DNA of 64,000 bases from Methanomicrobium antiquum (lineage in GTDB: Archaea; Halobacteriota; Methanomicrobia; Methanomicrobiales; Methanomicrobiaceae): positions 992,001 through 1,056,000 of the forward strand of contig NZ_CP091092.1 of NCBI RefSeq assembly GCF_029633915.1, given 5' to 3'. A model generated the notes under the pieces. That model was given only the letters and a program-made list of their open reading frames with translations. It was not told the DNA's origin and did not search any database. Below are positions 30,826 to 40,137 of this stretch, piece by piece; the stretch's first letter is position 1, and each line of letters starts with the position of its first letter. The translations under genes were made by a program, and so were the position numbers.

Positions 30826-31479
30826 TCATTTTTGTTCAAGTATATTTATGATAGTTTTAACATCGCGGATATGGTACTGCCCTTTTGATGCCTGTGTTCC
30901 ACAATGGCAATATATTAACATAGAGCCCAGAATCAAAAGAGGAATTCTTGCTCTTTTAAACTTTTCTCCCATTACACTTGTTATAACGGGTTTTTCTGCT
31001 TTTACTGTAAATTCTATAAAAGAAGCTATGTCAATTTCGTTTTCAGGTGTTACAACAATTTTAGGAATATCCCCATATTGCCTAAGCTCTTTTTCAATCT
31101 GCTTTAGTTCATCATATCCTGGCATATAATTAAGATGAACAGATGAGATAACTTTGGTTTTTCCTTTTCTTATTTCCGGTGCATATCCTGAAAAATCTCT
31201 TTCAATATCAACATAATCAACATAATTTAACCAGGGATCAATTTTTTCTCTCCAGTCTTCACGATTTTTTAAGAAACATCCCCCTTCCTTTTCACTCCGT
31301 ATTGTTGCAATTGATAAAATATCATCATCATTTTTTTTGCACAGATTTAAAAGTTCATCCTCTAAAGGAGGGGATTTTATCATATCGATTCTGATTTCCC
31401 TAAAATCAGCATTATACAATAAAGCATCTTTCCATTCATCTGGTGTTGATAAAGAAAGGGCGGTTTTCAAAATTTTCAC
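30826..31479 (-). CDS. aroD: Type I 3-dehydroquinate dehydratase
   Basis: AroD removes water from 3-dehydroquinate in the shikimate route to aromatic amino acids. The type I Schiff-base enzyme is recognised by the catalytic His in SSVHLNYMPGYDEL (about residue 112) and the catalytic Lys in DIPKIVVTPENE (about 139). The C-terminal loop ASKGQYHI replaces the usual APGQ. The 217-residue length fits archaeal AroD. No other shikimate gene is adjacent. Confidence 0.9.
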   Translation of the reverse strand: MKILKTALSLSTPDEWKDALLYNADFREIRIDMIKSPPLEDELLNLCKKNDDDILSIATIRSEKEGGCFLKNREDWREKIDPWLNYVDYVDIERDFSGYAPEIRKGKTKVISSVHLNYMPGYDELKQIEKELRQYGDIPKIVVTPENEIDIASFIEFTVKAEKPVITSVMGEKFKRARIPLLILGSMLIYCHCGTQASKGQYHIRDVKTIINILEQK

Positions 31480-31718
31480 AATAACTTAATTTGTCATATT
31501 TCTCTAAATTGTTTTCCACTAATCAATAAAAAACATGAGATATAAAATGAAATTTCAAAGTCACGGTTGTTGGAGATCAATCAGATTAAATGTTATTTGA
31601 GCAATTTATGCATTTTTTATGTGAATCAAAACCCTTAACAAAAGAATTAGCATTTCCATATATCATATTGTAAACCTTCAAGTCTGAATAATACAAATAA
31701 ATAACATCCGGTGATTTT

Positions 31719-32480
31719 TTGAAGGTTAATTTTGGAGGTTTTGTTCCATTAAGTACTGTTGACTGGCGCGGTAAGGCAGTCTGTACGGTTTTTTTGCGTG
31801 GATGTCCTGTGAGATGTCATTACTGTCATAATCTAATACTCCAGTCCGGCCAGGATTTTAGAGATACTGATGAAATTCTTGAAATGATAAAGGAGTCCAG
31901 GATGGTAATATCAGGAGTTATATTTTCAGGAGGTGAGCCTACCATGCAAAAGGATGCTCTTATTGAAATGGCTAAAAAATGCAAAGAAACAGGTCTTTTA
32001 ACAGGTGTTCAGACAAATGGCGCATTTCCCGATACTCTTGAAAGCCTGATAAATCAGGGTCTTTTGGATTTAGTACATCTGGATATTAAAACAAGATGGG
32101 AACATTATCCAAAGCTTTTAAAAGTCAGACCGGAAACTATAGAAAATATAAAAAAATCCCTGGAAATCTGTAAAAAAGCACATTTTTCAGGAAAATTAAA
32201 TGAGTTTCAGGTTGTCTGTACTCTGTTTCCAGGAAGAGAGGATGACGTTTTTTATATCTCTAAAGAAACAGAAGGTTTAGATTTAATTCTTCAGCAGGGT
32301 GTTGAAAATAGTATTATACCTTTAAAATTTGATGATCTTAAGAAAATTGCAGATAAAATTCACAGAAAAGTCAGAATCAGAACACGTGAAGACGGGGAAG
32401 TAACATATGAAAATAATCAGATAATTATAGCTGATTCAATTGTTTTAACAGATATCAGTCAGGCAAGAAGAAATTATTGA
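31719..32480 (+). CDS. Radical SAM activating enzyme, NrdG-like
   Basis: The protein is close to activases of anaerobic ribonucleotide reductase (NrdG2 type), which use a [4Fe-4S] cluster and SAM to make a glycyl radical. The cluster motif is LRGCPVRCHYCHN (about residues 27-39), followed by the SAM-binding glycine stretch ISGVIFSGGEPTMQ (about 64-77). The TTG start at 31719 is supported by CGGTGA six bases upstream; no ATG precedes the conserved VDWRGKAVCTVF. The reductase itself is not in the window. Other activase substrates cannot be excluded. Confidence 0.85.
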   Translation: MKVNFGGFVPLSTVDWRGKAVCTVFLRGCPVRCHYCHNLILQSGQDFRDTDEILEMIKESRMVISGVIFSGGEPTMQKDALIEMAKKCKETGLLTGVQTNGAFPDTLESLINQGLLDLVHLDIKTRWEHYPKLLKVRPETIENIKKSLEICKKAHFSGKLNEFQVVCTLFPGREDDVFYISKETEGLDLILQQGVENSIIPLKFDDLKKIADKIHRKVRIRTREDGEVTYENNQIIIADSIVLTDISQARRNY

Positions 32481-32510
32481 AAAGGATGTTTATTATTGAA
32501 AGGATGTTTA
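32474..32510 (+). repeat. Tandem duplication across the stop codon of the radical SAM gene
   Basis: TTATTGAAAAGGATGTTTA (32474-32492) is followed at once by TTATTGAAAGGATGTTTA (32493-32510), differing by one A. The first copy contains the TGA stop. It looks like a recent slippage or duplication event. Confidence 0.75.
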
Positions 32511-32665
32511 TGAAACTAATATTTCATCTTCATTCGCTGTGAAGATCAGAATCTGGTTTTCATGATAAATGTCAGTTGGATATTTATTTCATAAACATTT
32601 TATGTGAAATTTCAAAATTAAACTAAAAAATAGACAGAAGAATCCGGAAATGTAACTTTCATGGA
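32506..32665. repeat. Inverted repeats with TTTCAT/ATGAAA half-sites
   Basis: GTTTATGAAA (32506-32515) and TTTCATAAAC (32587-32596) are perfect 10-base complements 71 bases apart. Between them lie further TTTCATC and TTTTCATGA copies, and CTTTCATGG occurs at about 32658, a few bases before the UPF0200 start. This is the third region in the window with this core sequence. Here it lies ahead of a gene, so it could act in regulation as well as termination. Confidence 0.5.
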
Positions 32666-32673
32666 GAAATAAA

Positions 32674-33222
32674 ATGCAGATAATAGGTGTCGTTGGTCTT
32701 CCTGCAAGCGGAAAGGGAGAATTTTCAAACATTGCAAAAAAATTGAATATTCCTGTAGTGGTTATGGGAGATGTCATAAGAAAGGCTGTGGTTGATGCAG
32801 GTCTGGCATTAAATGACAAAAACATGGGTGAAATGTCACGCTGTTTAAGGCAGGGGATGGGGATGGATGCACTCGCACAGCTTACAATTCCATTGATTGA
32901 ACAAAATAATTCAAAAATTGTTTTGGTTGACGGAATAAGAGGTGATGCTGAAGTTACAACATTCACAAAACATTTTAAAAACTTCAGTCTTATTGCAGTA
33001 GAATCATCATTTGAAACTCGTTTGAAACGTATCTCTGACAGAAACAGAAGTGATGATCAGGCTGATGAAAACGCTTTACACAAGCGCGATGAAAGAGAAG
33101 CCGGATGGGGTCTTTTAACAGCCGTGGAGATGGCTGATTATATTATTGAAAATGAAGGAACAATTGAAGAATTCGAAGAAAAAGCAAAAAAACTGCTTGA
33201 GGAAATAAGGATTAAAAAATGA
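32674..33222 (+). CDS. UPF0200-type P-loop NTPase
   Basis: The 182-residue protein begins with the Walker A loop IGVVGLPASGKGEFS (residues 3-17), as in nucleotide-monophosphate and dephospho-CoA kinases, then VVVMGDVIRKAVVDAGL, and a Walker-B-like KIVLVDGIRGDAEV (about 83-96). The C-terminal lid region RNRSDDQADENALHKRDEREAGWG is conserved in the archaeal UPF0200 group, whose substrate is unsettled. The gene overlaps the next by four bases, so its function may be tied to the TIM-barrel protein or RNase Z. Confidence 0.8.
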   Translation: MQIIGVVGLPASGKGEFSNIAKKLNIPVVVMGDVIRKAVVDAGLALNDKNMGEMSRCLRQGMGMDALAQLTIPLIEQNNSKIVLVDGIRGDAEVTTFTKHFKNFSLIAVESSFETRLKRISDRNRSDDQADENALHKRDEREAGWGLLTAVEMADYIIENEGTIEEFEEKAKKLLEEIRIKK

Positions 33223-33992
33223 CTCTTGATTTTTATTTTGCATCTTCATCAAAGGTCTGGTCATCTATTGAGTGGGTCTATGAGATTGAAGGGGCAGGTT
33301 ATTCCGGATGGGAAATATCAGCCGATGGGAATTACCGTCTTGACAATCCGTTGCTATATTCAAAAATAAAAGAAGTTCTTGAAACAACTTCTCTTAAAGC
33401 CAGCGTTCATGCTCCTTTTGCTGATTTAAATCTTGGATCGCTTAATTATCCGATATATAAAGAGTCTGTACGACAGCTTAGTGAATGTGTCTCACTTGCG
33501 GCTGATATAACCGACCGCGTTACAATTCATCCTGGTTATCTTTCTCCTTCTGCAAAACTTGTTCCTGAAAAGGTTTGGTCACTCCATAAAGATGCCTTAA
33601 AAGAGATTGGAAAAATAGCTGAAGATTCAGGTGTGGTTGCATGCCTTGAAAATATGCCTGATATACCTGATTTTTTGTGCAAAGATCCTGATGAGATTTT
33701 TGGAATGGTTGATAATGTAGAAGGATTTGGTGTTACAATTGATCTTGGTCATGCAAATACTGTTGGAAAAAGTGATTTATTTCTTAAAAAGATAAATTTC
33801 GCAAAACATATTCATATACATGATAATTATGGAAAAAAAGACGAACATAGCCCGCTTGGCGGAGGAAATATAAACTGGGAAAAAGCGGGAGATATAATTA
33901 AAAAAAATTATTCAGGGATATGTGTTGTTGAAGGAAGAAGTATAGAAGAGGCAAAAATCAGTAATCAGGTAATAAAAAGGTGCTTTTCATGA
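33219..33992 (+). CDS. Sugar phosphate isomerase/epimerase-like TIM-barrel protein
   Basis: The family (xylose isomerase-like, AP endonuclease family 2 fold) uses a metal in a TIM barrel to isomerise or epimerise sugars, or in some members cuts DNA. Visible metal-site pieces are ASVHAPFADLNLGSLN (about residues 62-77), HPGYLSP, VACLENMPD (Glu about 148), TIDLGHANTVG (about 178) and HIHIHDNYGKKDEHSPLGGGNINW (about 198). The 257 residues look complete. It overlaps the flanking genes by four bases on each side (ATGA). The substrate is unknown. Confidence 0.85.
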   Translation: MTLDFYFASSSKVWSSIEWVYEIEGAGYSGWEISADGNYRLDNPLLYSKIKEVLETTSLKASVHAPFADLNLGSLNYPIYKESVRQLSECVSLAADITDRVTIHPGYLSPSAKLVPEKVWSLHKDALKEIGKIAEDSGVVACLENMPDIPDFLCKDPDEIFGMVDNVEGFGVTIDLGHANTVGKSDLFLKKINFAKHIHIHDNYGKKDEHSPLGGGNINWEKAGDIIKKNYSGICVVEGRSIEEAKISNQVIKRCFS

Positions 33993-34927
33993 GCGGAGAA
34001 ACACTTCAGGTATATTTTTTGGGAACTGCGGGTGCCCTTCCTACACCAAATAAAAATCCATCCTGCTTTTTAATTAGACGAGGCTCTGATACAATTTTAT
34101 TCGACTGCGGTGAAGGCTCACAACAGCAGATGATGAGGGCAAGAACAGGATTTACAGTAGATGCTGTTTTTATCACTCACTGGCATGCCGATCATTACCT
34201 TGGTCTTCCCGGACTTGTTCAGACAATGTCATTTATGGGGAGAAAAGAACCGCTTATGCTTTACGGACCAAAATGGATAGACGAATTTACTGAAAATCTT
34301 GAAGGAATATCTAAAACCAAGCTTGGATTTAAAATTATTCCAAACGAAATACGCGAGAACTCAGTAATTCCCTTTGATGGTTATACAGTTCGTGCTTTTT
34401 CTTCAAAACATGCAATGCCCTGCCTGGGTTATATTTTAGCTGAGGATGAGAGGCCCGGCCGCTTTGATCGCGAACAGGCAATATCACTTGGTATAAGACC
34501 CGGCCCCTTATTTGGAAAACTTCAGCGTGGAGATTCAATTAAGATAGAAAGAGATGGAAAGGAGATAGCCATCCATCCTTCAGATGTAATGGGTCCCCCG
34601 CGTCCTGGAAGAAAAATTGTTTATACCGGAGACACGCGCCCTGATTGTGATGATTGGATAAAATACGGAGAAGGTGCAGATCTTTTAATCCATGATTCTA
34701 CATATGATGATTCGGAGAAAGAACGGGCAATAGAAGTTTTTCACTCAACAGCAGGGGAAGCCGGTGAAATAGCCTTTAAGATAAATGCTCAGCGTCTTGC
34801 TCTTGTACACATCAGTTCAAGATATACAAATATGACAAACCATATACGCGATGCAGGGAAACAGTATAGGAGTGAGATAATTGCACCGGAAGATCTCGAT
34901 ATGATCGAGATACCTTTCAGGGGATGA
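33989..34927 (+). CDS. rnz: Ribonuclease Z (tRNA 3' endonuclease)
   Basis: RNase Z cuts the 3' trailer of tRNA precursors to allow CCA addition, fitting the tRNA-Lys here that lacks an encoded CCA. The start at ATG 33989 (MSGETLQVYFLGT) is preferred over GTG 33980, because AAAGGTG lies at the correct distance and the start overlaps the previous stop as ATGA. The metallo-beta-lactamase core HWHADHYLGLPGL (about residues 60-72), the FDCGEGSQQQM loop and the late GDTRPDCD and H-containing HSTAGEAGEIA motifs are intact over 312 residues. Confidence 0.95.
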   Translation: MSGETLQVYFLGTAGALPTPNKNPSCFLIRRGSDTILFDCGEGSQQQMMRARTGFTVDAVFITHWHADHYLGLPGLVQTMSFMGRKEPLMLYGPKWIDEFTENLEGISKTKLGFKIIPNEIRENSVIPFDGYTVRAFSSKHAMPCLGYILAEDERPGRFDREQAISLGIRPGPLFGKLQRGDSIKIERDGKEIAIHPSDVMGPPRPGRKIVYTGDTRPDCDDWIKYGEGADLLIHDSTYDDSEKERAIEVFHSTAGEAGEIAFKINAQRLALVHISSRYTNMTNHIRDAGKQYRSEIIAPEDLDMIEIPFRG

Positions 34928-34946
34928 TTAATTATGGGTGATGGTG

Positions 34947-36149
34947 ATGAAGTTTCCGGTAGTAGACGAATATCAGCTTCACCTGTTTTTAATAGGTTTA
35001 CTGGCTCTTTTTGCCAGTGCAATTGCGGCACTGGTTGCCGGAACATATCTTGGATCTGTTTCTGAAATTTTAGCATTCCTGCCGGGTTTATTAATTCTTG
35101 TTCCGCCATCAATAAACATGCGTGGAAGTATATCAGGCGTTTTAGCATCCAGGCTTTCTTCATCGATGCATCTTGGTGAATTTGAAATAAATTTTTCAAA
35201 AAGAAGTGTTTTAGGCTCAAATTCAAGAGTTTCGCTGGCAATTTCTATACTGACAGCGTTCATTCTTGGTTTTTTTGCATATATTATTTCATATTCCTTT
35301 GGATTTACAGATATTTCCGCTACAGACTATGTAATTATCTCCGTTTTATCCGGAGTAGTTTCAAGCCTTATTGTAATGGGTTTTGCTATTCTTATCATTC
35401 TTTTGAGCTATAAAAAAGGCATTGATTTGGATATGGTTGGATCGCCTTCTGTTACAACAGCCGCTGATCTTGTTACAATTCCGGTTTTGGTATTGACAGC
35501 ATTATTCATTCTTGGTTTTCCTGCAGATGTTAGAAATATCTTCATGATTCCTGTCCTGATTTTTTTTATAATAAGTATAATCCTTGCATTTTTCTCCGGA
35601 GAAGAAATAAAATCAATATCAAAAGAGATGCTTACGTTACTGGTGCCACTCTCAGTAATCTGTATTTTTGCAGGAATCATTTATGCGGAAAATCTTGAAA
35701 AACTGATTGCTTTTCCTGCACTTTTAATTTTAATTACGCCGTTTACGGGAGGATGTGGATCAATTGGCGGAATTTTATGTTCAAGGCTTGCAACAGGTAT
35801 TCATATGGGAGAAATACAGCCAAAATTAATTCCTCAAAAAGAGGTTTTATGGCATTTTTTGATGACATATCTTTATGTCTGCGCATTAATGCCGTTTTTG
35901 GCAGTAATTTCAGATTACTTTGCATTGCTGACAGGTTCTGAGTCACCGGGAGTTGCTACAATGCTTATAATAAGCGTTGTTTCCGGAATTATTGTAATCA
36001 CATTTGTAAATTTTGTTGGCTATATTACAGCAGGTTTATCTTTTATGAAAGGATTTGATCCGGATAATTTTGGAATTCCTGTCATAACAAGTTTTATTGA
36101 CCTTATCGGTGCATCAGTTCTTGTGTCAATAATTATTCTTTTCATATAA
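34947..36149 (+). CDS. MgtE/SLC41-type divalent cation transporter, duplicated membrane domain
   Basis: Two copies of the MgtE membrane domain lie in one 400-residue protein. The repeat signatures are PPSINMRGSISGVLASRLSSSMHLGE (about residues 52-77) and TPFTGGCGSIGGILCSRLATGIHMGE (about 264-289). There is no N-terminal cytoplasmic magnesium sensor or CBS pair as in bacterial MgtE, so gating must come from elsewhere. The ATG at 34947 is chosen over GTG 34938 and ATG 34941, since GGTGAT lies four bases before it. The next gene encodes a duplicated PhoU/TrkA_C protein, a likely regulatory partner. Confidence 0.85.
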   Translation: MKFPVVDEYQLHLFLIGLLALFASAIAALVAGTYLGSVSEILAFLPGLLILVPPSINMRGSISGVLASRLSSSMHLGEFEINFSKRSVLGSNSRVSLAISILTAFILGFFAYIISYSFGFTDISATDYVIISVLSGVVSSLIVMGFAILIILLSYKKGIDLDMVGSPSVTTAADLVTIPVLVLTALFILGFPADVRNIFMIPVLIFFIISIILAFFSGEEIKSISKEMLTLLVPLSVICIFAGIIYAENLEKLIAFPALLILITPFTGGCGSIGGILCSRLATGIHMGEIQPKLIPQKEVLWHFLMTYLYVCALMPFLAVISDYFALLTGSESPGVATMLIISVVSGIIVITFVNFVGYITAGLSFMKGFDPDNFGIPVITSFIDLIGASVLVSIIILFI

Positions 36150-36205
36150 CCGCAATACTTACAAATATCTATTTAGCAGAACAATAAATACTAGACTATA
36201 AACAT

Positions 36206-37396
36206 ATGACAGAATTAGAATATCAGCCAGTCAGTTTCAAAGATGTTTTAATTGAAATGAAAGACATCGCTGAATTGATGGTTGATCTGGCCTATTCTGC
36301 AATCCTTTTTGAGAATAAGGATATTGCACATGAAGTTTTGAACCTTGAAGAGAGTATGAATCAGCTTGTATATCAGGCGAGAATTCAGAGTATTCTTGGT
36401 GCAAGAAGAGTGGATGAAGCAGAGTCCATGAGTGGAATGTTGCAGGTAGCAGAAGCTACTGAAAAAATTTCAAATTCTGCTTCAGAGATTGCGACAATTA
36501 TTCTTAAAAATGTAAAATTCCCTGCAAAACTAAGGCAGGCACTTCCTGAAGCAGAGGAAGTGACTATCAGAGTTAAAGTTCAGGAAAACAGTCAGATTGA
36601 CGGTAAAACACTGGGTGAAGAAAAACTCCAGAGTACAACCGGCATGAGGGTAATTGCTATCCGGAGAGGAGTTTCCTGGATATATGATCCTGGAAGAGAT
36701 ACGAGAATTCTTGACGGAGATATCCTTATTGCAAAAGGTCTTGAGGGCGGTTTACCTCTTTTTTATGAAAAAGCAGGAATTACCCCCAGAAAGGTTGAAG
36801 AAGAATCAGAAGATGCAATAGTATCTGACCTGGACAGAGCAGTTTCTTTGATAATTGAAATGAAAGATCAAAGTGAGCTTGCAGTAGGGCTTGCGTATAG
36901 TTCTCTTCTTTTTGACAGCAGAGAGGTTGCTGATGAGGTTGTAGCACTTGATTCCCAAATGGATGACATGAGATACAAGCTTGATCTCTGGATACTTGAA
37001 GCCGCAAAAAGAATTTCAAATGTGGAATATTTAAGAGGGCTTTTATACATGTCTTCTTTTGCAGAAAATATCAGTAATGCTGCATCTTCAATTGTTGATG
37101 TCATCAGAAGAGATATCGAAATTCCGCCGGTATTTAGAAAAATTGTCCGTGAATCTGACGAAATCATTACAAAGGTTTCTGTTGGCAAAGATTCCTCTCT
37201 TCAGGGCAAGACTCTAAAAGAAGCATCTCTTGAGACTGTAACAGGCATGGTCGTTCTTGCAATAAACAGTAAAAACCGCTGGAAATACCAGCCTGGTAAA
37301 AATGATATTATTCATGCCGATGATGTGATAATTGCCAAAGGCAGACGCGATGGAGAGTGCAGACTACATAATCTCTCCGGAAAAATCGAAACATAA
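36206..37396 (+). CDS. PhoU-TrkA_C tandem-repeat protein
   Basis: The 396-residue soluble protein is a head-to-tail duplication. Each half has a helical PhoU-like domain (about residues 8-105 and 210-310; compare MKDIAELMVDLAYSAILFENKDIA with MKDQSELAVGLAYSSLLFDSREVA) followed by a TrkA_C ligand-binding domain (about 115-195 and 320-396; SQIDGKTLGEEKLQSTTGMRVIAI and SSLQGKTLKEASLETVTGMVVLAI). TrkA_C domains bind nucleotides or ions in many transport regulators. It follows the duplicated MgtE-type transporter by 56 bases, which suggests a regulatory complex with it. Confidence 0.88.
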   Translation: MTELEYQPVSFKDVLIEMKDIAELMVDLAYSAILFENKDIAHEVLNLEESMNQLVYQARIQSILGARRVDEAESMSGMLQVAEATEKISNSASEIATIILKNVKFPAKLRQALPEAEEVTIRVKVQENSQIDGKTLGEEKLQSTTGMRVIAIRRGVSWIYDPGRDTRILDGDILIAKGLEGGLPLFYEKAGITPRKVEEESEDAIVSDLDRAVSLIIEMKDQSELAVGLAYSSLLFDSREVADEVVALDSQMDDMRYKLDLWILEAAKRISNVEYLRGLLYMSSFAENISNAASSIVDVIRRDIEIPPVFRKIVRESDEIITKVSVGKDSSLQGKTLKEASLETVTGMVVLAINSKNRWKYQPGKNDIIHADDVIIAKGRRDGECRLHNLSGKIET

Positions 37397-37439
37397 AAAA
37401 AACCAAAACATAAAATTTGATTAAAAAAGGAGCATCTTA

Positions 37440-39278
37440 ATGGATAACTCAAAAAATATAGTGTATCGTCTGGGTTCAGGCTGTGAACTAGATGATATTG
37501 TTGTTGGAAATACATATGAGGTAAAAGTTCAGGGTTTTGCCAAATTTGGAACATTTGTTTATCTTAACAATCATGTAAAAGGCCTGATTCATATAAGCAA
37601 TGTAAAATCGGATCACAAGGAAGGAGAAACTCTCTATGTACATGTCAATAATATTCGGGATAACGGGAATATTGACCTTGAAGAAGTTGCTTTAAAAGAA
37701 GGCTATGAAATTAAAACAGTTCAATGCCAGAAAATTTCAATTCGTCTTTCTGATCTTAAAAACAAAGTTGGAAGAAATGTAAATCTTCAGGCCGAGGTTG
37801 CTCAGATAAAACAAACTTCCGGACCTACAATATTTACTCTGGTTGATGAAACCGGCTCGGAAAATGCAGCTGCATTCATAGAAGCCGGAAAACGTGCATA
37901 TCCTGAAGTAGAGCTTGGAGATATGGTCTCATTATCAGGTGAAGTGATGATGAGAAACGGTCAGCTTCAGATTGAAGTAAGTTATATGGAGGCTCTTACC
38001 GATGAAGAAAAGGAGCAGGTGAAAGAACGTATTGTAAAAGCAACCGAAGAAAGAGCCAGACCAAAAGATATTCCTTTTTTAATTGAAAGTGAAGTCCTTC
38101 AAAAGCTTAAGCCTGAAATGCAAAAGGTTGCCCAGATATTAAGAAAAGCAATTTTTACAAATCAGCCTGTAATCTTAAGACATCATGCAGATGCAGATGG
38201 AATTGTTGCCGCAGTTTCAGTTGAAAAGGCAATAATAGGACTTATTCGTGCTGAAGGAGGAGATCAGGATACTGAAAACCATCTGTTTAAACGTGCACCT
38301 TCAAAAGCGCCTTTCTATGAGATAGAGGATGTTACAAGAGATTTGGATTTTGCATTAAGAGATAACGTCCGTTTTGGTCAGAAGATGCCTCTTATTCTTA
38401 TGATGGATAATGGCTCAACGGAAGAAGATGAACCATCTTATAAGGTTGCAAAAGTTTATGATCTGCCCATTGTTGTCGTAGATCACCATCACCCTGATGA
38501 GTCAATTGACAAATATCTTGAGGCACATGTCAACCCTTACCATGTTGATGGAGATTTTGGAGTAACAGCCGGAATGCTTGGTGCTGAACTTGCAAGGATG
38601 ATTTATCCGGATATTGAAGATGAGATTAAACATTTCCCTGCAGTGGCAGCAGTTGGGGACAGAAGTGAAGCCCCTGAAAGAGAGAAGTACCTGTCACTAA
38701 TCTCTGATAAATACTCTGAAGATGACTGCAAGGATATCGCTCTTGCATTAGACTATGAACAGTTCTGGTTAAGGTTTAATGATGGAAAAGAGATTGTAAA
38801 AGATATTTTAAATGTCAATAATAATCCGGACAGACACAAAAACCTTGTGAATCTATTGGTTCAGGAAGCAAATTCTGCAATTGATGAGCAGTTGAAGACT
38901 TCTCTTCCACATGTGAAAGACAGCGTCTTGAAAAACGGCTCACATCTGTTCACAATCGATGTTGAAATATTTGCACATCGTTTTACATTTCCTCCGCCCG
39001 GTAAAACTTCCGGCGAAATACACGATCTTCTGTGTAGAAAAAATGAAGGAAAACCGGTTGTTACATTAGGTATAGGTCCAGATTTTGCAGTTATTCGTTC
39101 CAGAGGTGTTTTAATGAATATTCCTCAGATGGTACGTGAATTAAGAGATGAGATTGAAGGTGGCGGTGTCAATGGCGGCGGACATCTTGTTGTTGGATCT
39201 ATAAAATTTGTAGAAGGTATGAGAGATATCGTTATTAAGAGTCTTGTTGAAAAAATAGGTAATTTTACAACAGAATAA
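37440..39278 (+). CDS. RecJ-like DHH phosphoesterase with S1 and OB domains
   Basis: The 612-residue protein starts with an S1 RNA-binding domain (about residues 14-75, VGNTYEVKVQGFAKFGTFVYL), followed by an OB-fold domain (about 95-195) and the DHH phosphoesterase core with RHHADADGIVAAVS (about 248), an MDNG acidic motif and VVDHHHPDESID (about 350). The C-terminal DHHA1 domain ends with GGGVNGGGHLVVGSIKFV. Archaeal relatives are exonucleases acting in replication and repair, or 3'-5' RNA nucleases. The S1 domain points to a nucleic acid substrate and not a small molecule. Confidence 0.9.
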   Translation: MDNSKNIVYRLGSGCELDDIVVGNTYEVKVQGFAKFGTFVYLNNHVKGLIHISNVKSDHKEGETLYVHVNNIRDNGNIDLEEVALKEGYEIKTVQCQKISIRLSDLKNKVGRNVNLQAEVAQIKQTSGPTIFTLVDETGSENAAAFIEAGKRAYPEVELGDMVSLSGEVMMRNGQLQIEVSYMEALTDEEKEQVKERIVKATEERARPKDIPFLIESEVLQKLKPEMQKVAQILRKAIFTNQPVILRHHADADGIVAAVSVEKAIIGLIRAEGGDQDTENHLFKRAPSKAPFYEIEDVTRDLDFALRDNVRFGQKMPLILMMDNGSTEEDEPSYKVAKVYDLPIVVVDHHHPDESIDKYLEAHVNPYHVDGDFGVTAGMLGAELARMIYPDIEDEIKHFPAVAAVGDRSEAPEREKYLSLISDKYSEDDCKDIALALDYEQFWLRFNDGKEIVKDILNVNNNPDRHKNLVNLLVQEANSAIDEQLKTSLPHVKDSVLKNGSHLFTIDVEIFAHRFTFPPPGKTSGEIHDLLCRKNEGKPVVTLGIGPDFAVIRSRGVLMNIPQMVRELRDEIEGGGVNGGGHLVVGSIKFVEGMRDIVIKSLVEKIGNFTTE

Positions 39279-39462
39279 ATAGAATATAAGACATTTAAAT
39301 CTTTATTCTAAATCATTAATATATATGAGCTGAATTTTAGCAATTCTTTTGCCAGATTCTTTTCAGACACTTTTTCTAACCAGAAATTTAAAAAAAAGGA
39401 TTTATTCACGAAAAATTTATATGTTGGTTTGACTAATAAAGATTTGATTTATCGAGGGGAAT

Positions 39463-39717
39463 ATGAGCGTAGAAGATGAAATGAATAACGAATACACCTC
39501 TACTCAGCATAAGATTTTGTTCTACTTAAAATCCGGTCTTGAGAAGGGTAAGCGTTATTTTAAGTCAAAGTATATTGCAAAGGATCTTGGGCTTTCTCCT
39601 AAAGAAGTTGGCACAAATCTTGCAATACTTGCGGAAGTCTGTGAAGAATTAGAGATTTCACGCTGGAGTTATTCCAATAGTACTACTTGGAAAGTATCTC
39701 CGCGTTCAATCCTTTAA
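39463..39717 (+). CDS. DUF7123-like winged-helix protein
   Basis: This 84-residue protein matches a short archaeal winged-helix family (DUF7123). STQHKILFYLKSGLEKGKRYFKSKYIAKDLGLSPKEVG (about residues 13-50) gives the helix-turn-helix, and EISRWSYSNSTTWKV the wing. It is a likely DNA-binding regulator; its targets are unknown. An open 184-base region with AT-rich promoter-like DNA lies upstream, and GAGGGG precedes the ATG. Confidence 0.75.
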   Translation: MSVEDEMNNEYTSTQHKILFYLKSGLEKGKRYFKSKYIAKDLGLSPKEVGTNLAILAEVCEELEISRWSYSNSTTWKVSPRSIL

Positions 39718-39774
39718 AAAAACTCTTTTGTGAATTTCGTTAAATAAATATATTTTTCAGGACAATTGTAGGAT

Positions 39775-39990
39775 ATGTCAAAAAAGGTTATAGAATTTAT
39801 TTCAGATATTGAATTCATTGCAAATATTGATGAAAATAAAGACTGTATAATGAATCAGAGTACTCACCAGGATGCGGCAGAGACGAATATTGATAATCCA
39901 AACGGACTCTGGTTTAATATTGATGTTCCCAAAAATCATGGTTTGAAACAGGGTGAAAAAATTCGGATTATTATTGAAAAAACAGATTAG
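39775..39990 (+). CDS. Small hypothetical protein
   Basis: I do not recognise this 71-residue acidic protein (MSKKVIEFISDIEF...GLKQGEKIRIIIEKTD). The last 30 residues (LWFNIDVPKNHGLKQGEKIRIII) look like a short beta-strand pair of the kind found in AbrB- or barrel-type domains. It follows the DUF7123-like gene on the same strand after 57 bases. Real or not is uncertain, but its composition is protein-like. Confidence 0.5.
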   Translation: MSKKVIEFISDIEFIANIDENKDCIMNQSTHQDAAETNIDNPNGLWFNIDVPKNHGLKQGEKIRIIIEKTD

Positions 39991-40137
39991 AAATTTATTT
40001 GTCTTTTTTTACAGGAAATATATATTGCAGGTCATGAATAAAGCAATAATAAATATTTATATGGTAAAATCAACGATTAAAATATACAACAGTTTAATTA
40101 AATTTTTTACAAATTCATATTTTAACGGAGTCAGTTG

